Source: Marixanthomonas spongiae (GTDB lineage: Bacteria; Bacteroidota; Bacteroidia; Flavobacteriales; Flavobacteriaceae). From it: a stretch of DNA of 64,000 nt. The DNA lies in the NCBI RefSeq assembly GCF_003095375.1, contig NZ_QEHR01000009.1, positions 55,459-119,458 of the forward strand. The letters are read 5' to 3'. Numbering within the stretch: position 1 is the stretch's first letter; the number at the start of each line of letters is the position of its first letter. The notes beneath the pieces were generated by a model. The model did no database searches, was not told the origin of the DNA, and saw only the letters and a program-made list of their open reading frames with translations. The position numbers and the translations under genes are program-made. This document shows, one piece after another, positions 38,100-46,387 of this stretch.

Positions 38100-39524
38100 T
38101 TACTCTGTTTTAGCGATGTTGTTGATCATGCCGCTGAAAATAAAGTAATGAAAGGGCAACATGGTGTACCAGTACAAACGTCCCCAAAGCCCTTTTGGCC
38201 TAAAGGTGGCGGTTTGATGCAACACATTGTTTTCGTCAATACAAAAATCCAACCAAGCTTCGCCCGGGACTTTCATTTCTGCAAAAAGCAATAACCTGCG
38301 TTCTTCTTTATCAGCATAGAGCACCCGCCAAAAATCCAACGAATCGCCCACATAAATTTTATCGGGGTTGGTGCGACCCCTGCGCAGGCCTACGCCACCG
38401 ACAAGCTGGTCCATAAACCCGCGGAATTTCCAAAGCCAATTTCCGTAATACCAGCCCTTGTCACCACCAATGGACCAGATGTTTTCCAAAACGGCATCGG
38501 GGTTTTTTACTTTAACCGATTGTTCGTCCTTTAAACACCCGTATTGCGGTACTTGAATATAGCCTTTTAAATTGGAAAGCCGGCCGGCCACCAAGGAATC
38601 TTTCCAACTGGACATGACCAAGTTCTGTTCAATTTTTATAAATGCTTTTTCAATGGCCTCTTTATAGGTTATGGGTTTAATATCTAAAATTTGTTGTAAT
38701 TTATTATCACGGGCCACAACCTCGTGACGCATACTATCTACTAAGTTTACTGCCAGCTTGTAAGTAGTCGAGGTCACAAAGTACAACCAATACGAAGACA
38801 ATCGCGGAGACATAAAAGGAACCGAAATTATCCAGAGCTTCAGTTTGCGCACTTGAGCGTACTGCAACAGCATTTCTTTGTAAGTAAGCACATTGGGACC
38901 ACCAATATCGAACGATTGGTCGTAGCATGCTTCATGGAACAACACTTCTGAAAGAAACCCGATCACATCCCGTATGGCAATGGGCTGGGTTTTGGTTTTC
39001 AGCCACCTCGGGGCAATCATAATGGGAAGTTTTTCGCATAGGTCGCGGATAATTTCAAAAGAAGAACTACCGCTGCCTACTACTATTGCAGCCCGTAAAA
39101 CCGTGAGGTGGTAGCTGCCTTTGTATAAAATTTCTTCTACGTGTTTTCGGGAAGAAAGGTGCTTGGACAGGTTTTCTTCGTTTACGATCCCGCTTAAATA
39201 AATGACGTGCTGTACTGCGGTTTCTGCCATATAGCGGTTGAAATTTTTAGCAGCCTTAGCCTCCATACTATCAAAATCGCCCGTAGAAGCGGTCATAGAA
39301 TGGATTAAGTAATAGGCGGCGTCAATACCCTTGGGGAAATCACTGGTATACACCTCTTTTAAAAAATCGACCTCGTAGATAGTGACCCTTTTTTTGGTCT
39401 CTGGGTCAATGGGAAGCCGGTTTTTATCGCGCACACAACAGATTATTTCGTGACCTTTGTCCAATAAAACAGGAAGCAATCGCAAGCCAATATACCCATT
39501 GGCACCGGTGAGTAGAATTTTCAA
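38100..39524 (-). CDS. NAD(P)-binding SDR-type protein with C-terminal DUF2867 domain
   Basis: A 474-residue two-domain protein. The N-terminal part is a Rossmann fold with GANGYIGLRLL (7-17), typical of NAD(P)H-binding nucleoside-diphosphate-sugar epimerase-like proteins. Residues about 320-465 form the DUF2867 domain. No catalytic YxxxK is obvious, so the enzymatic role is unknown. It has its own orientation and divergent small gene upstream. Confidence 0.82.
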   Translation of the reverse strand: MKILLTGANGYIGLRLLPVLLDKGHEIICCVRDKNRLPIDPETKKRVTIYEVDFLKEVYTSDFPKGIDAAYYLIHSMTASTGDFDSMEAKAAKNFNRYMAETAVQHVIYLSGIVNEENLSKHLSSRKHVEEILYKGSYHLTVLRAAIVVGSGSSSFEIIRDLCEKLPIMIAPRWLKTKTQPIAIRDVIGFLSEVLFHEACYDQSFDIGGPNVLTYKEMLLQYAQVRKLKLWIISVPFMSPRLSSYWLYFVTSTTYKLAVNLVDSMRHEVVARDNKLQQILDIKPITYKEAIEKAFIKIEQNLVMSSWKDSLVAGRLSNLKGYIQVPQYGCLKDEQSVKVKNPDAVLENIWSIGGDKGWYYGNWLWKFRGFMDQLVGGVGLRRGRTNPDKIYVGDSLDFWRVLYADKEERRLLLFAEMKVPGEAWLDFCIDENNVLHQTATFRPKGLWGRLYWYTMLPFHYFIFSGMINNIAKTE

Positions 39525-39625
39525 TGTTTTTGTTTAAAGATAAAAAAATTTAATTAAACAGAAATACGATGTTTGGTTTTATCCTGTATTTTCTTGCTAT
39601 CTTTAACACTCCAAAACCAAATTGT

Positions 39626-39829
39626 ATGAACGTTTTAAAATTAATTTTGATTGTTGTAGGCATATTGTTGATCGCCTTTGGGCTTTATAATGCATTTGTA
39701 CCTCAAGAAGTAGTGGACATTGGCCCCTTGGAAGTCTCTGCAAAAGAAGGGTTGAGCAATCAAACCCTTGCCATGATCGGCTTGGGGGTTTTGGCGTTGT
39801 TGGCCGGGGCATTCATAAAAAAAAGGTAA
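39626..39829 (+). CDS. Small two-helix membrane protein
   Basis: A 67-residue protein with two transmembrane segments (NVLKLILIVVGILLIAFG and LAMIGLGVLALLAGAFI) joined by a short loop with DIGPLEVSA. I take the ATG at 39626 rather than the in-frame 39569, because the longer form adds a spurious tail and overlaps a TATCTTTA promoter-like box (39597-39604). The function is unknown. Proteins of this shape recur in flavobacteria as DUF3185-like. Confidence 0.6.
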   Translation: MNVLKLILIVVGILLIAFGLYNAFVPQEVVDIGPLEVSAKEGLSNQTLAMIGLGVLALLAGAFIKKR

Positions 39830-39834
39830 TAGCG

Positions 39835-40260
39835 CTAAATATCCCCTAAACGGGATGGGGTGGCCTTGGCTTTGGCAGTCAATATTTTGTTCATAAACCG
39901 GTGGGTCGCTTTGTCTTTTGCTTCCACCTTGATGAAATAATTGTCCCGGTATATGGAATATTCGTCTGCCTTGCCTTTGTACAGCGATAATTTGTAATAA
40001 GGAATTACCAGGGCGTACGATTCCAACAACGACCGAAAACCAACGATAATCCCTTTGGGTCGCATTTCAATATTGCATTGATTGCGGTTGTTGTCAAGAA
40101 TCAGCAAATTATGGATTTGCACACTGGTTTCGGTAATGATTAATTTTGAAGAACCGATGCCGCGCATTTTAAAGCGTTCTTTCAATGAAAACGGTTTGCC
40201 CACTTCAGCATCGATTTTACGGATAATTTGTTTGTTGTTGTATGAAACGTTAAGGAGCAT
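39835..40260 (-). CDS. Conserved cytosolic protein of unknown function
   Basis: A 141-residue protein without signal peptide or membrane segment. The pattern suggests a mixed beta fold, with IIVGFRSLLESYALVIPYYKLSLYK in the middle, and resembles small PH-like proteins, but I cannot name a family. It is convergent with the small membrane protein gene. The flanks show no operon partner. Confidence 0.7.
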   Translation of the reverse strand: MLLNVSYNNKQIIRKIDAEVGKPFSLKERFKMRGIGSSKLIITETSVQIHNLLILDNNRNQCNIEMRPKGIIVGFRSLLESYALVIPYYKLSLYKGKADEYSIYRDNYFIKVEAKDKATHRFMNKILTAKAKATPSRLGDI

Positions 40261-40396
40261 TCTTTTTCCCTAAAGATAAGCATTTCCAAAATTATACAGA
40301 ATGTAGTTCCAGCATTTAGATTATGAATCGATTTTAATTTCCAGAAACTATACCTTTAAGGTGTTTGGGCCTAATTACCATTTTTCGTTAAGCAGG

Positions 40397-40440
40397 CGAT
40401 TTCAGTTTCGATTTCAATTTCAAGTTCAGCTTCGATTTCT
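40397..40440 (+). repeat. Irregular TTTCGA/TTTCAA-type short tandem repeat before argS
   Basis: The stretch reads as repeated TTTC-(A/G)-(A/G) units: AGTTTCGATTTCAATTTC, then AAGTTCAGCTTCGATTTC. It lies directly upstream of the argS promoter. No coding sense was found. It may be a replication-slippage product or an upstream binding region. Confidence 0.6.
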
Positions 40441-40451
40441 CATTAAAAAAC

Positions 40452-40459
40452 TATCTTTG
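40452..40459 (+). promoter_or_regulatory. argS promoter -7 element
   Basis: TATCTTTG perfectly fits TAnnTTTG and is 19 nt before the argS ATG (40479). Confidence 0.65.
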
Positions 40460-40478
40460 CACTCTAAAAATAAACCCT

Positions 40479-42266
40479 ATGCAATTTCAGGAACTCCTAA
40501 CGGCCAAAATTAAGGAAGCCGTCCAATCAACATTCGATGCCCAACTCGATACCGTGGAATTTCAAGCCACCCGTAAGGATTTTGAAGGTGATATCACCGT
40601 AGTGGTATTCCCCATGCTTCGTGTGGTGAAAGGAAATCCAGTGAAAATTGGGGAGGCCATAGGCGATTATTTGGTACACCACGTTTCCGAAGTTTCAAAA
40701 TACAACGTGGTAAAAGGATTTTTGAACTTAGTATTGAGCGATGCCTATTATTTGGACTTTTTCAACAAAGTAGCAGATTTTTCTTCCTTCGGAAAAACGC
40801 CACAAGGAAACGATGCGGTCTTGGTGGAATATTCTTCGCCAAACACCAATAAACCTTTGCATTTAGGGCACATTCGGAATATTTTATTGGGCTATTCCGT
40901 AGCTGAAATATTACAGGCCAGCGGTAAAAAAACCTACAAAACCCAAATCATTAACGATCGGGGTATTCATATATGTAAAAGTATGTTGGCCTGGAAACGG
41001 TTCGGGAACGGTGAAACACCAGAATCTACCGGACTTAAAGGTGATAAACTGGTAGGGAATTATTACGTTCGGTTTGATAAAGAATACAAAAAAGAAATAG
41101 AGCAATTAAAAAGCCAAGGTAAGACTGAAGAAGAGGCAAAAACTGAAGCTCCTATTTTAAAAGAAGCCCAAAAGATGCTCCAACAATGGGAACAAGGTGA
41201 TGCTGCCGTAGTCGCCCTTTGGGAAAAAATGAACGGTTGGGTGTATGATGGCTTTGAGAAAACCTACGATGCGCTCGGTGTTGATTTTGACAGTTTTTAC
41301 TACGAAAGCGACACCTATTTATTAGGAAAAGACAATATAGAAGAAGGCCTGGAAAAAGGCGTGTTCTTTAAAAAAGAAGACGGCTCGGTTTGGTGCGACC
41401 TGACCGATGAAGGATTGGATGAAAAATTGGTGCTGCGGGCAGACGGCACTGCGGTGTATATGACACAAGACATCGGCACCGCCATACAGCGGATAAAAGA
41501 CCATCCCGATGCCAGCGGAATGATTTACACCGTAGGGAACGAGCAAGATTACCACTTTAAGGTGCTGTTCTTAATTTTGAAAAAACTGGGCTACAGTTGG
41601 GCCGAAAACCTCTATCATTTAAGTTACGGAATGGTCGATCTGCCTTCGGGAAAAATGAAGAGCCGGGAAGGCACGGTCGTGGATGCCGATGACCTTATTG
41701 CTGAAATGGCGCACACCGCCGGTAAGATTTCAGAAGAATTGGGGAAAATAGATGACCTCACCGCTGACGAAAAGAACCAATTGTACAAAACCATCGGGCT
41801 GGGCGCGTTAAAATATTATATTTTAAAAGTGGACCCCAAAAAACGAATCCTGTTTAATCCTGAAGAAAGTGTCGATTTTCAAGGCAATACCGGGCCGTTT
41901 ATTCAATACACGTATGCGCGTATTCAATCGATATTACGAAAATTCAATTCGGCTCCGCTCAGTGGCCAATCAGTTGAGCTCAATGAACAAGTATCCTTAC
42001 ACGAAAAGGAAAAGGAGTTATTAAAACAATTGCAACTGTTTCCCGAAACGGTGCAACTGGCAGCTGAAAATTACAGTCCGGCGTTGATTGCCAATTATAC
42101 GTACGATTTAGTAAAGGAATTTAATTCTTTCTATCAAAACGTGTCTATCTTAGGGGCCGACACCGACGAAGAAAAACAATTTAGGGTGCAACTGGCCGAT
42201 GCTGTTGCAAAAGTGATAAAAACAGCATTTTCGCTGCTGGGGATTGACGTGCCAGAGCGGATGTAA
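40479..42266 (+). CDS. argS: Arginyl-tRNA synthetase
   Basis: Charges tRNA-Arg. The 595-residue class I synthetase has the N-terminal additional domain, the HIGH-type motif in NTNKPLHLGHIRN, the KMSKS-type motif as GKMKSREG and a DALR C-terminal anticodon domain. All parts are present and the length is normal. It is convergent with the TonB receptor gene, with only 13 nt between stop codons. Confidence 0.98.
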   Translation: MQFQELLTAKIKEAVQSTFDAQLDTVEFQATRKDFEGDITVVVFPMLRVVKGNPVKIGEAIGDYLVHHVSEVSKYNVVKGFLNLVLSDAYYLDFFNKVADFSSFGKTPQGNDAVLVEYSSPNTNKPLHLGHIRNILLGYSVAEILQASGKKTYKTQIINDRGIHICKSMLAWKRFGNGETPESTGLKGDKLVGNYYVRFDKEYKKEIEQLKSQGKTEEEAKTEAPILKEAQKMLQQWEQGDAAVVALWEKMNGWVYDGFEKTYDALGVDFDSFYYESDTYLLGKDNIEEGLEKGVFFKKEDGSVWCDLTDEGLDEKLVLRADGTAVYMTQDIGTAIQRIKDHPDASGMIYTVGNEQDYHFKVLFLILKKLGYSWAENLYHLSYGMVDLPSGKMKSREGTVVDADDLIAEMAHTAGKISEELGKIDDLTADEKNQLYKTIGLGALKYYILKVDPKKRILFNPEESVDFQGNTGPFIQYTYARIQSILRKFNSAPLSGQSVELNEQVSLHEKEKELLKQLQLFPETVQLAAENYSPALIANYTYDLVKEFNSFYQNVSILGADTDEEKQFRVQLADAVAKVIKTAFSLLGIDVPERM

Positions 42267-42279
42267 ACAGCCTTGTCTT

Positions 42280-44838
42280 TTAAAATAACACCTGTACCGA
42301 AACATTCGGCGTAAGCCCCAGCGATATTTCTTCTACTTGGTTAACGCGGTTTTCGCCGTCTTTGTCTGTGTCCAAGGCATAACGGATGTTCAACGTGTTT
42401 TTTCTGTTCAAGAGGTTGAGCACGGCGATATTTATTTTGGCATCCACCGCATCGGAAATTCCCCAAATATATTCCGCTGAAAAGTCAGCCCTAAAATAAT
42501 CGGGAAGCCGCTCCGTATTGGGAGATGCGTATTGTATGGAGGGTTGGCCGTTTGTTACGGTAATTTCGTTGCCGGGAATTGGTGTGGTATAGGGTTTCCC
42601 ACTGTGCCAATTAATGCCCAAGGCTAGTTTTAAATCGTTCAGCGAATACGAACCTGCCACCGTCGCAGCATGCCGGATGTCGATATTGTTGGGAAATGCT
42701 GAAGGTATCAAGCTTTCAAATTCGTAATCATTTTTCATCAACAGATAACTTATCCATGCGCTAAAGCGTTTTGTTTTTCTATTAAATACAAACTCCAGCC
42801 CCTTGGCCGAATAACTCCCACGTGCTTTTACAAATTGAAACTGGTTCTGAAAGCCTTGGTTTGAAGTGGTTATCCCGTTGACGGTCTTATAAAACCCTTC
42901 CAAACTCACCAGCCACTTGTTTTTTTGATAACCAAGCCCCACGGAAGCCTGTTTGCTTTCCAAGATTGGGACATCTTCATTATTGGCCAAAACCCACCGC
43001 CGTTTCTCTATTCCCAAAAAATCACTCTGAAAATCGATGCGTTGGGTGGTGCTTTGGCTTTTAAATTCGCCCTGCACGTCCACCGAAAACCCATTGCCCA
43101 GTTTTTGGTGAACGCTCAACCTGGGTTCTACCAAGAGCTCATTAAATTTGCTGAAATATGAAAGCCGTGCACCAGCATTTATAACGGTGTTTTGTTGATT
43201 TGGCGTATAGGTGAGATTTGAAAACACCGAGTGGGAGCGCAGCACTTCTTTGTTGTACACCCGAAAGCGTGGAATGTTCACATCTTGGGTATTGCCAATG
43301 CCGATTTCTGAAAATTGATATCCAGATTGCACGTTTATTTTTTCTGAAATATTATAACGCGAATCGATCTTCGCCCCGTCCTCAAGCACTTCGTTTTCCT
43401 GAAATAGCTGTTGGGTGGTAAAAAGGTCTTTGTTGGTGGCATTCAACAAATAATACGAGCCGTACACCATGGCGGTTGTTTCAAAACGTTCGCTCCAATT
43501 CCGTTTCCAGGAAATACCCCCAACGAGGCTGCGCTGTTGCAGTTCGCTGGTTTTCGATTGGTTTGCACCGCTGATGCTTTCAGTAAAATCCAAGGAATTG
43601 TCAATGGTCAAAAAATTAACCCGAAGGGCATCTTTTTCTGAAACATCCCAAAGCAATTTTGTGCTGAAATCATAAAAGCTGAAATCTTCCTCGGCATTGA
43701 TTTTGGTTTCGGTTCCGGGGTTTTCAAGGTTTGTGATTTCGGTATCCTGAAAAATACGTTCGGAATACGTGTTGTAAACCGGTGTTTCCAAAAACGACAA
43801 TGAATGCCGTCCTGAAACCTGCACGCTCGCTTTTTTGGACAGCGGAATATCAATAAAAGCACTGGCATTGATTAAATTGACGCCCACACCACCAGCAAAT
43901 TCTTCTGAAACCCTGTTTTTGGAACGCATATCGATTACGCCCGAAACACTTTCGCCAAAACGGGGCGGCGTACCGTTTTTATAGACCGTAACCTGTTTGG
44001 TAAGGTCGGGGTTAAAGGCAGAGATCAATCCAAAAAAATGACCGCTTTGGTACATTTTTATATCGTCCCACAGCAAGAGGTTTTCATCGTGCGTGCCGCC
44101 GCGGATGTTGATGTTCGAGATGGTCTCGTCGGCACTTTCCACGCCGGGCAATGCCTGTGAAATTTGCAGCACATCGTTTTCCACTTGTCCGGGGACCAAT
44201 CCAAAATTTTCAGTGTTGATGGCAATTGAACCATTTGTTTTTTTACTGATCCCTTGTACCAAAAACGTTTGTATCACCACTTCGTCCAAGACAGCAGTTT
44301 CTGGTTGCAGTAGGATTATGGGGCAATCGGCTTTCAATTGTTCTACAGAAATTTTCATAGGATAATACCCAATAAAACTGATGGTGATAGAGGTATTATT
44401 AGAAATTTCTTCTGAAAGGGTAAAAAATCCTTCGGCACTGCTGGTGGTTGAAAACCGATTGGTTTCTGTGATGATATTGGCCCCTTCTAAAGGTTTACCG
44501 GTTTGCGCGTCCATGATCCTTCCACATAACTTGCTCTGTCGCAGTGGGGAGACAACTGTAACATAGCGATCGTCCAACAGCGTGAATTGCAGCGGGGTTT
44601 GATTGTTCAACTGTTTTAAAATAACAGGAAGGGATTCGGTTTCTTTAGAAAGTGTAACAAAAATTGGGGCTATTTCTTCAGGCACATAAGAAAAGCGGAT
44701 ATCGTACTTCTGCTCCAATTGCTGGATAACGGCATAAAGCGGCTTTTTTTCTTCAGTTTGCCCCAACACGGAAAAGCCAAAGAAAAAAAAGATTGCCAAG
44801 ACAGATACAAACGCTTGCTTACTTATTTTGTGCTGCAT
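42280..44838 (-). CDS. TonB-dependent signal-transducing receptor with STN domain
   Basis: This is the surface receptor of the ECF/FecR signalling unit. The 852-residue protein opens with a signal peptide and an STN-type N-terminal domain (about 30-100). Next come a carboxypeptidase-regulatory-like domain (about 105-185, GRIMDAQTGKPLEGANI), a plug with QALPGVESADETISNINIRGG, and the barrel ending in VSVQVLF. The STN domain would relay ligand binding to FecR. It overlaps the fecR gene by 20 nt and so shares its promoter. The ligand is unknown; iron chelates, haem or glycans are all possible for this class. Confidence 0.93.
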   Translation of the reverse strand: MQHKISKQAFVSVLAIFFFFGFSVLGQTEEKKPLYAVIQQLEQKYDIRFSYVPEEIAPIFVTLSKETESLPVILKQLNNQTPLQFTLLDDRYVTVVSPLRQSKLCGRIMDAQTGKPLEGANIITETNRFSTTSSAEGFFTLSEEISNNTSITISFIGYYPMKISVEQLKADCPIILLQPETAVLDEVVIQTFLVQGISKKTNGSIAINTENFGLVPGQVENDVLQISQALPGVESADETISNINIRGGTHDENLLLWDDIKMYQSGHFFGLISAFNPDLTKQVTVYKNGTPPRFGESVSGVIDMRSKNRVSEEFAGGVGVNLINASAFIDIPLSKKASVQVSGRHSLSFLETPVYNTYSERIFQDTEITNLENPGTETKINAEEDFSFYDFSTKLLWDVSEKDALRVNFLTIDNSLDFTESISGANQSKTSELQQRSLVGGISWKRNWSERFETTAMVYGSYYLLNATNKDLFTTQQLFQENEVLEDGAKIDSRYNISEKINVQSGYQFSEIGIGNTQDVNIPRFRVYNKEVLRSHSVFSNLTYTPNQQNTVINAGARLSYFSKFNELLVEPRLSVHQKLGNGFSVDVQGEFKSQSTTQRIDFQSDFLGIEKRRWVLANNEDVPILESKQASVGLGYQKNKWLVSLEGFYKTVNGITTSNQGFQNQFQFVKARGSYSAKGLEFVFNRKTKRFSAWISYLLMKNDYEFESLIPSAFPNNIDIRHAATVAGSYSLNDLKLALGINWHSGKPYTTPIPGNEITVTNGQPSIQYASPNTERLPDYFRADFSAEYIWGISDAVDAKINIAVLNLLNRKNTLNIRYALDTDKDGENRVNQVEEISLGLTPNVSVQVLF

Positions 44839-45727
44839 ATAATGTTACATGGTCTTTTTCTATGGTATAGGTTAAATTTAACGGGGCGGAAATCAGTTCC
44901 AAGGCAAGGTCAAGGTCGTTGTGTGTAAAACTTCCCGAAAACCGCTTGTTCAAAATTGCTTTTGGTGCATCGACTTCAATGTCGTACTGCCTTTTCAATT
45001 CATCGAGCACAGTCGCTAAGATCGCATTTTCAAAGTTGCTTTCATTGGCCAACCAAGAGGGCGATGCAGCAGTTGTTCGATCTTCGGTAATTACAGTCCC
45101 TTCTTTTATTTGAAGGCTGGTTCCTGCTGGCAATCTTACCAAGGTGTCATTATAGGCTACGCTTACCAAACCTTCATAACAGACCACTTTTAAATTGGAA
45201 TCGCGCGTGAACACGTTAAACTGCGTTCCTAAAACGGTGATATCGCCATTTTTGGTATGTACGGTAAAGGTATTTCCTTTGCTGACCTTAAAATAGGCTT
45301 CGCCGTTGAGGTTCAAAGTTCGGTTATCGTTCCATTTCTTTTTATGGTACTCAATGGTAGAGTTGGCATTTAAGGCAACTTCAGAGCCGTCTGGTAAGTT
45401 AAAGTGTTCTTTTTCGGCCACCGAAGTGGATACGGTTGTCCCCAACGAATTAAAATACAAATACCCGCCTACGATTACGGCAAACACAGCCGCTATTTTT
45501 AAAACCGTGGCCCAAGGGTTCAGTTTTTTAACCTTTGGTTTTTGGTTTATTTTTTCAGAAATAGCTTTAAATGATGCTTTTTCATCAAAGGAAGGTGTGT
45601 CGAAACTTGTCGTGGTTTCGGCAATTTTCAGAAAGGATGCATACTCCGGATCGGCTTGTAACTGCTCAATTTCTTCTGCAGTGGCAGCACCGTTGAGGTA
45701 TTTGTGCAATGTGTACTCTTTTTCCAT
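44819..45727 (-). CDS. FecR-family anti-sigma factor
   Basis: A cytoplasmic-membrane anti-sigma factor. The 302-residue protein has an N-terminal cytoplasmic region (about 1-65) that would bind the sigma factor, one transmembrane helix (about 70-90, VLKIAAVFAVIVGGYLYF), and a periplasmic FecR domain with LPDGSEVALNANSTIEY. The C-terminal DUF4974-type region has LDELKRQYDIEV. I choose the ATG at 45727 over 45742, because the latter places five residues before a natural MEKEYTLHKYLNG start. A promoter motif typical of this regulon precedes it. Confidence 0.93.
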   Translation of the reverse strand: MEKEYTLHKYLNGAATAEEIEQLQADPEYASFLKIAETTTSFDTPSFDEKASFKAISEKINQKPKVKKLNPWATVLKIAAVFAVIVGGYLYFNSLGTTVSTSVAEKEHFNLPDGSEVALNANSTIEYHKKKWNDNRTLNLNGEAYFKVSKGNTFTVHTKNGDITVLGTQFNVFTRDSNLKVVCYEGLVSVAYNDTLVRLPAGTSLQIKEGTVITEDRTTAASPSWLANESNFENAILATVLDELKRQYDIEVDAPKAILNKRFSGSFTHNDLDLALELISAPLNLTYTIEKDHVTLYAAQNK

Positions 45728-45743
45728 ATTCTTTGTTTTCAAC

Positions 45744-45776
45744 TATAAAACAGGTAGGGGGCGTTTTACCCTACTT
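45744..45776 (-). promoter_or_regulatory. ECF-type bipartite promoter motif, copy A (fecR)
   Basis: On the minus strand AGTAGGGTA (45775 down to 45767) is followed after exactly 10 nt by TACCTGTTTTA (45756 down to 45746), and the fecR ATG is 18 nt further. Copies B and C have GGTAGGGTA-N10-AACTTGTTTTA and GGTAGGGTA-N10-AACTTGTTCTA. The match at equal spacing indicates one binding specificity, most simply the ECF sigma encoded just upstream. Confidence 0.75.
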
Positions 45777-46285
45777 TATATACCGGAAATTTCCTTCCGA
45801 AGCGATTTCAAGGCCAAACTCATTCGTTTTTCAACAGCTTTTACCGAAATGTCCAAAATTTCAGCAATCTCTTTGTATTTTTTTCCTTCGATACGGTTCA
45901 ACAAAAAAGCAGTGCGTTGGGCTTCGGTTAAGTTAGCGATGGCATTTTGCAGCTTTTCCCGGTACTGTTTTTCTTCCAACAAAAACTGAGGCGATTGGTT
46001 TTCCACTTTGTCCGGTTGATGCTTGGCATGTTTCAGCACCACTTTTTTATGGGCCACTTCATTTAAAAACGCATTGTTGGTAATGGTGTATAAAAACGAT
46101 TTTGCTTTTTCTACCGGCACTTTAGCACAGTTTTTCCACAGTTTTATAAAAGCCTCCTGCACCAAATCTTCTGCTTGGGCCTCGTCGCCACATTTAAAAT
46201 AAATAAACCGCCATATAGCTTTTCCATGCATTTTATAAACCTTGTTGAACGTGGTTTCATTACAGATGGTTGGTTTTTTGTCCAT
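45776..46285 (-). CDS. ECF RNA polymerase sigma factor
   Basis: A 169-residue extracytoplasmic-function sigma factor with region 2 (QAEDLVQEAFIKLWKN) and region 4 (LTEAQRTAFLLNRIEGKKYKEIAEIL). There is no C-terminal extension. It heads the sigma-FecR-receptor unit. Its own start region has a housekeeping TACCTTTG box (46305-46312, minus strand) rather than the ECF motif, so basal sigma is made constitutively and the regulated parts respond to it. Confidence 0.95.
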   Translation of the reverse strand: MDKKPTICNETTFNKVYKMHGKAIWRFIYFKCGDEAQAEDLVQEAFIKLWKNCAKVPVEKAKSFLYTITNNAFLNEVAHKKVVLKHAKHQPDKVENQSPQFLLEEKQYREKLQNAIANLTEAQRTAFLLNRIEGKKYKEIAEILDISVKAVEKRMSLALKSLRKEISGI

Positions 46286-46304
46286 ATAGGGTTGAATGTA
46301 GTTT

Positions 46305-46312
46305 CAAAGGTA
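46305..46312 (-). promoter_or_regulatory. Housekeeping -7 element of the ECF sigma gene
   Basis: On the minus strand TACCTTTG fits TAnnTTTG and lies 19 nt before the sigma start codon. It indicates constitutive expression. Confidence 0.65.
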
Positions 46313-46336
46313 TTCAAAAAAAAGTTTTGTAACTTA

Positions 46337-46366
46337 GGTAGGGTATTTTTGCAGTAACTTGTTTTA
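46337..46366 (+). promoter_or_regulatory. ECF-type bipartite promoter motif, copy B (repeat-lipoprotein operon 1)
   Basis: GGTAGGGTA (46337-46345), then a 10-nt spacer, then AACTTGTTTTA (46356-46366). The ATG of the lipoprotein is 21 nt downstream. A TATTTTTG box (46344-46351) overlaps the spacer and may give extra basal expression. GTAACT/AGTTAC at 46355-46370 is a small dyad. Confidence 0.75.
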
Positions 46367-46387
46367 GTTACACAAACCAAACAAAAA

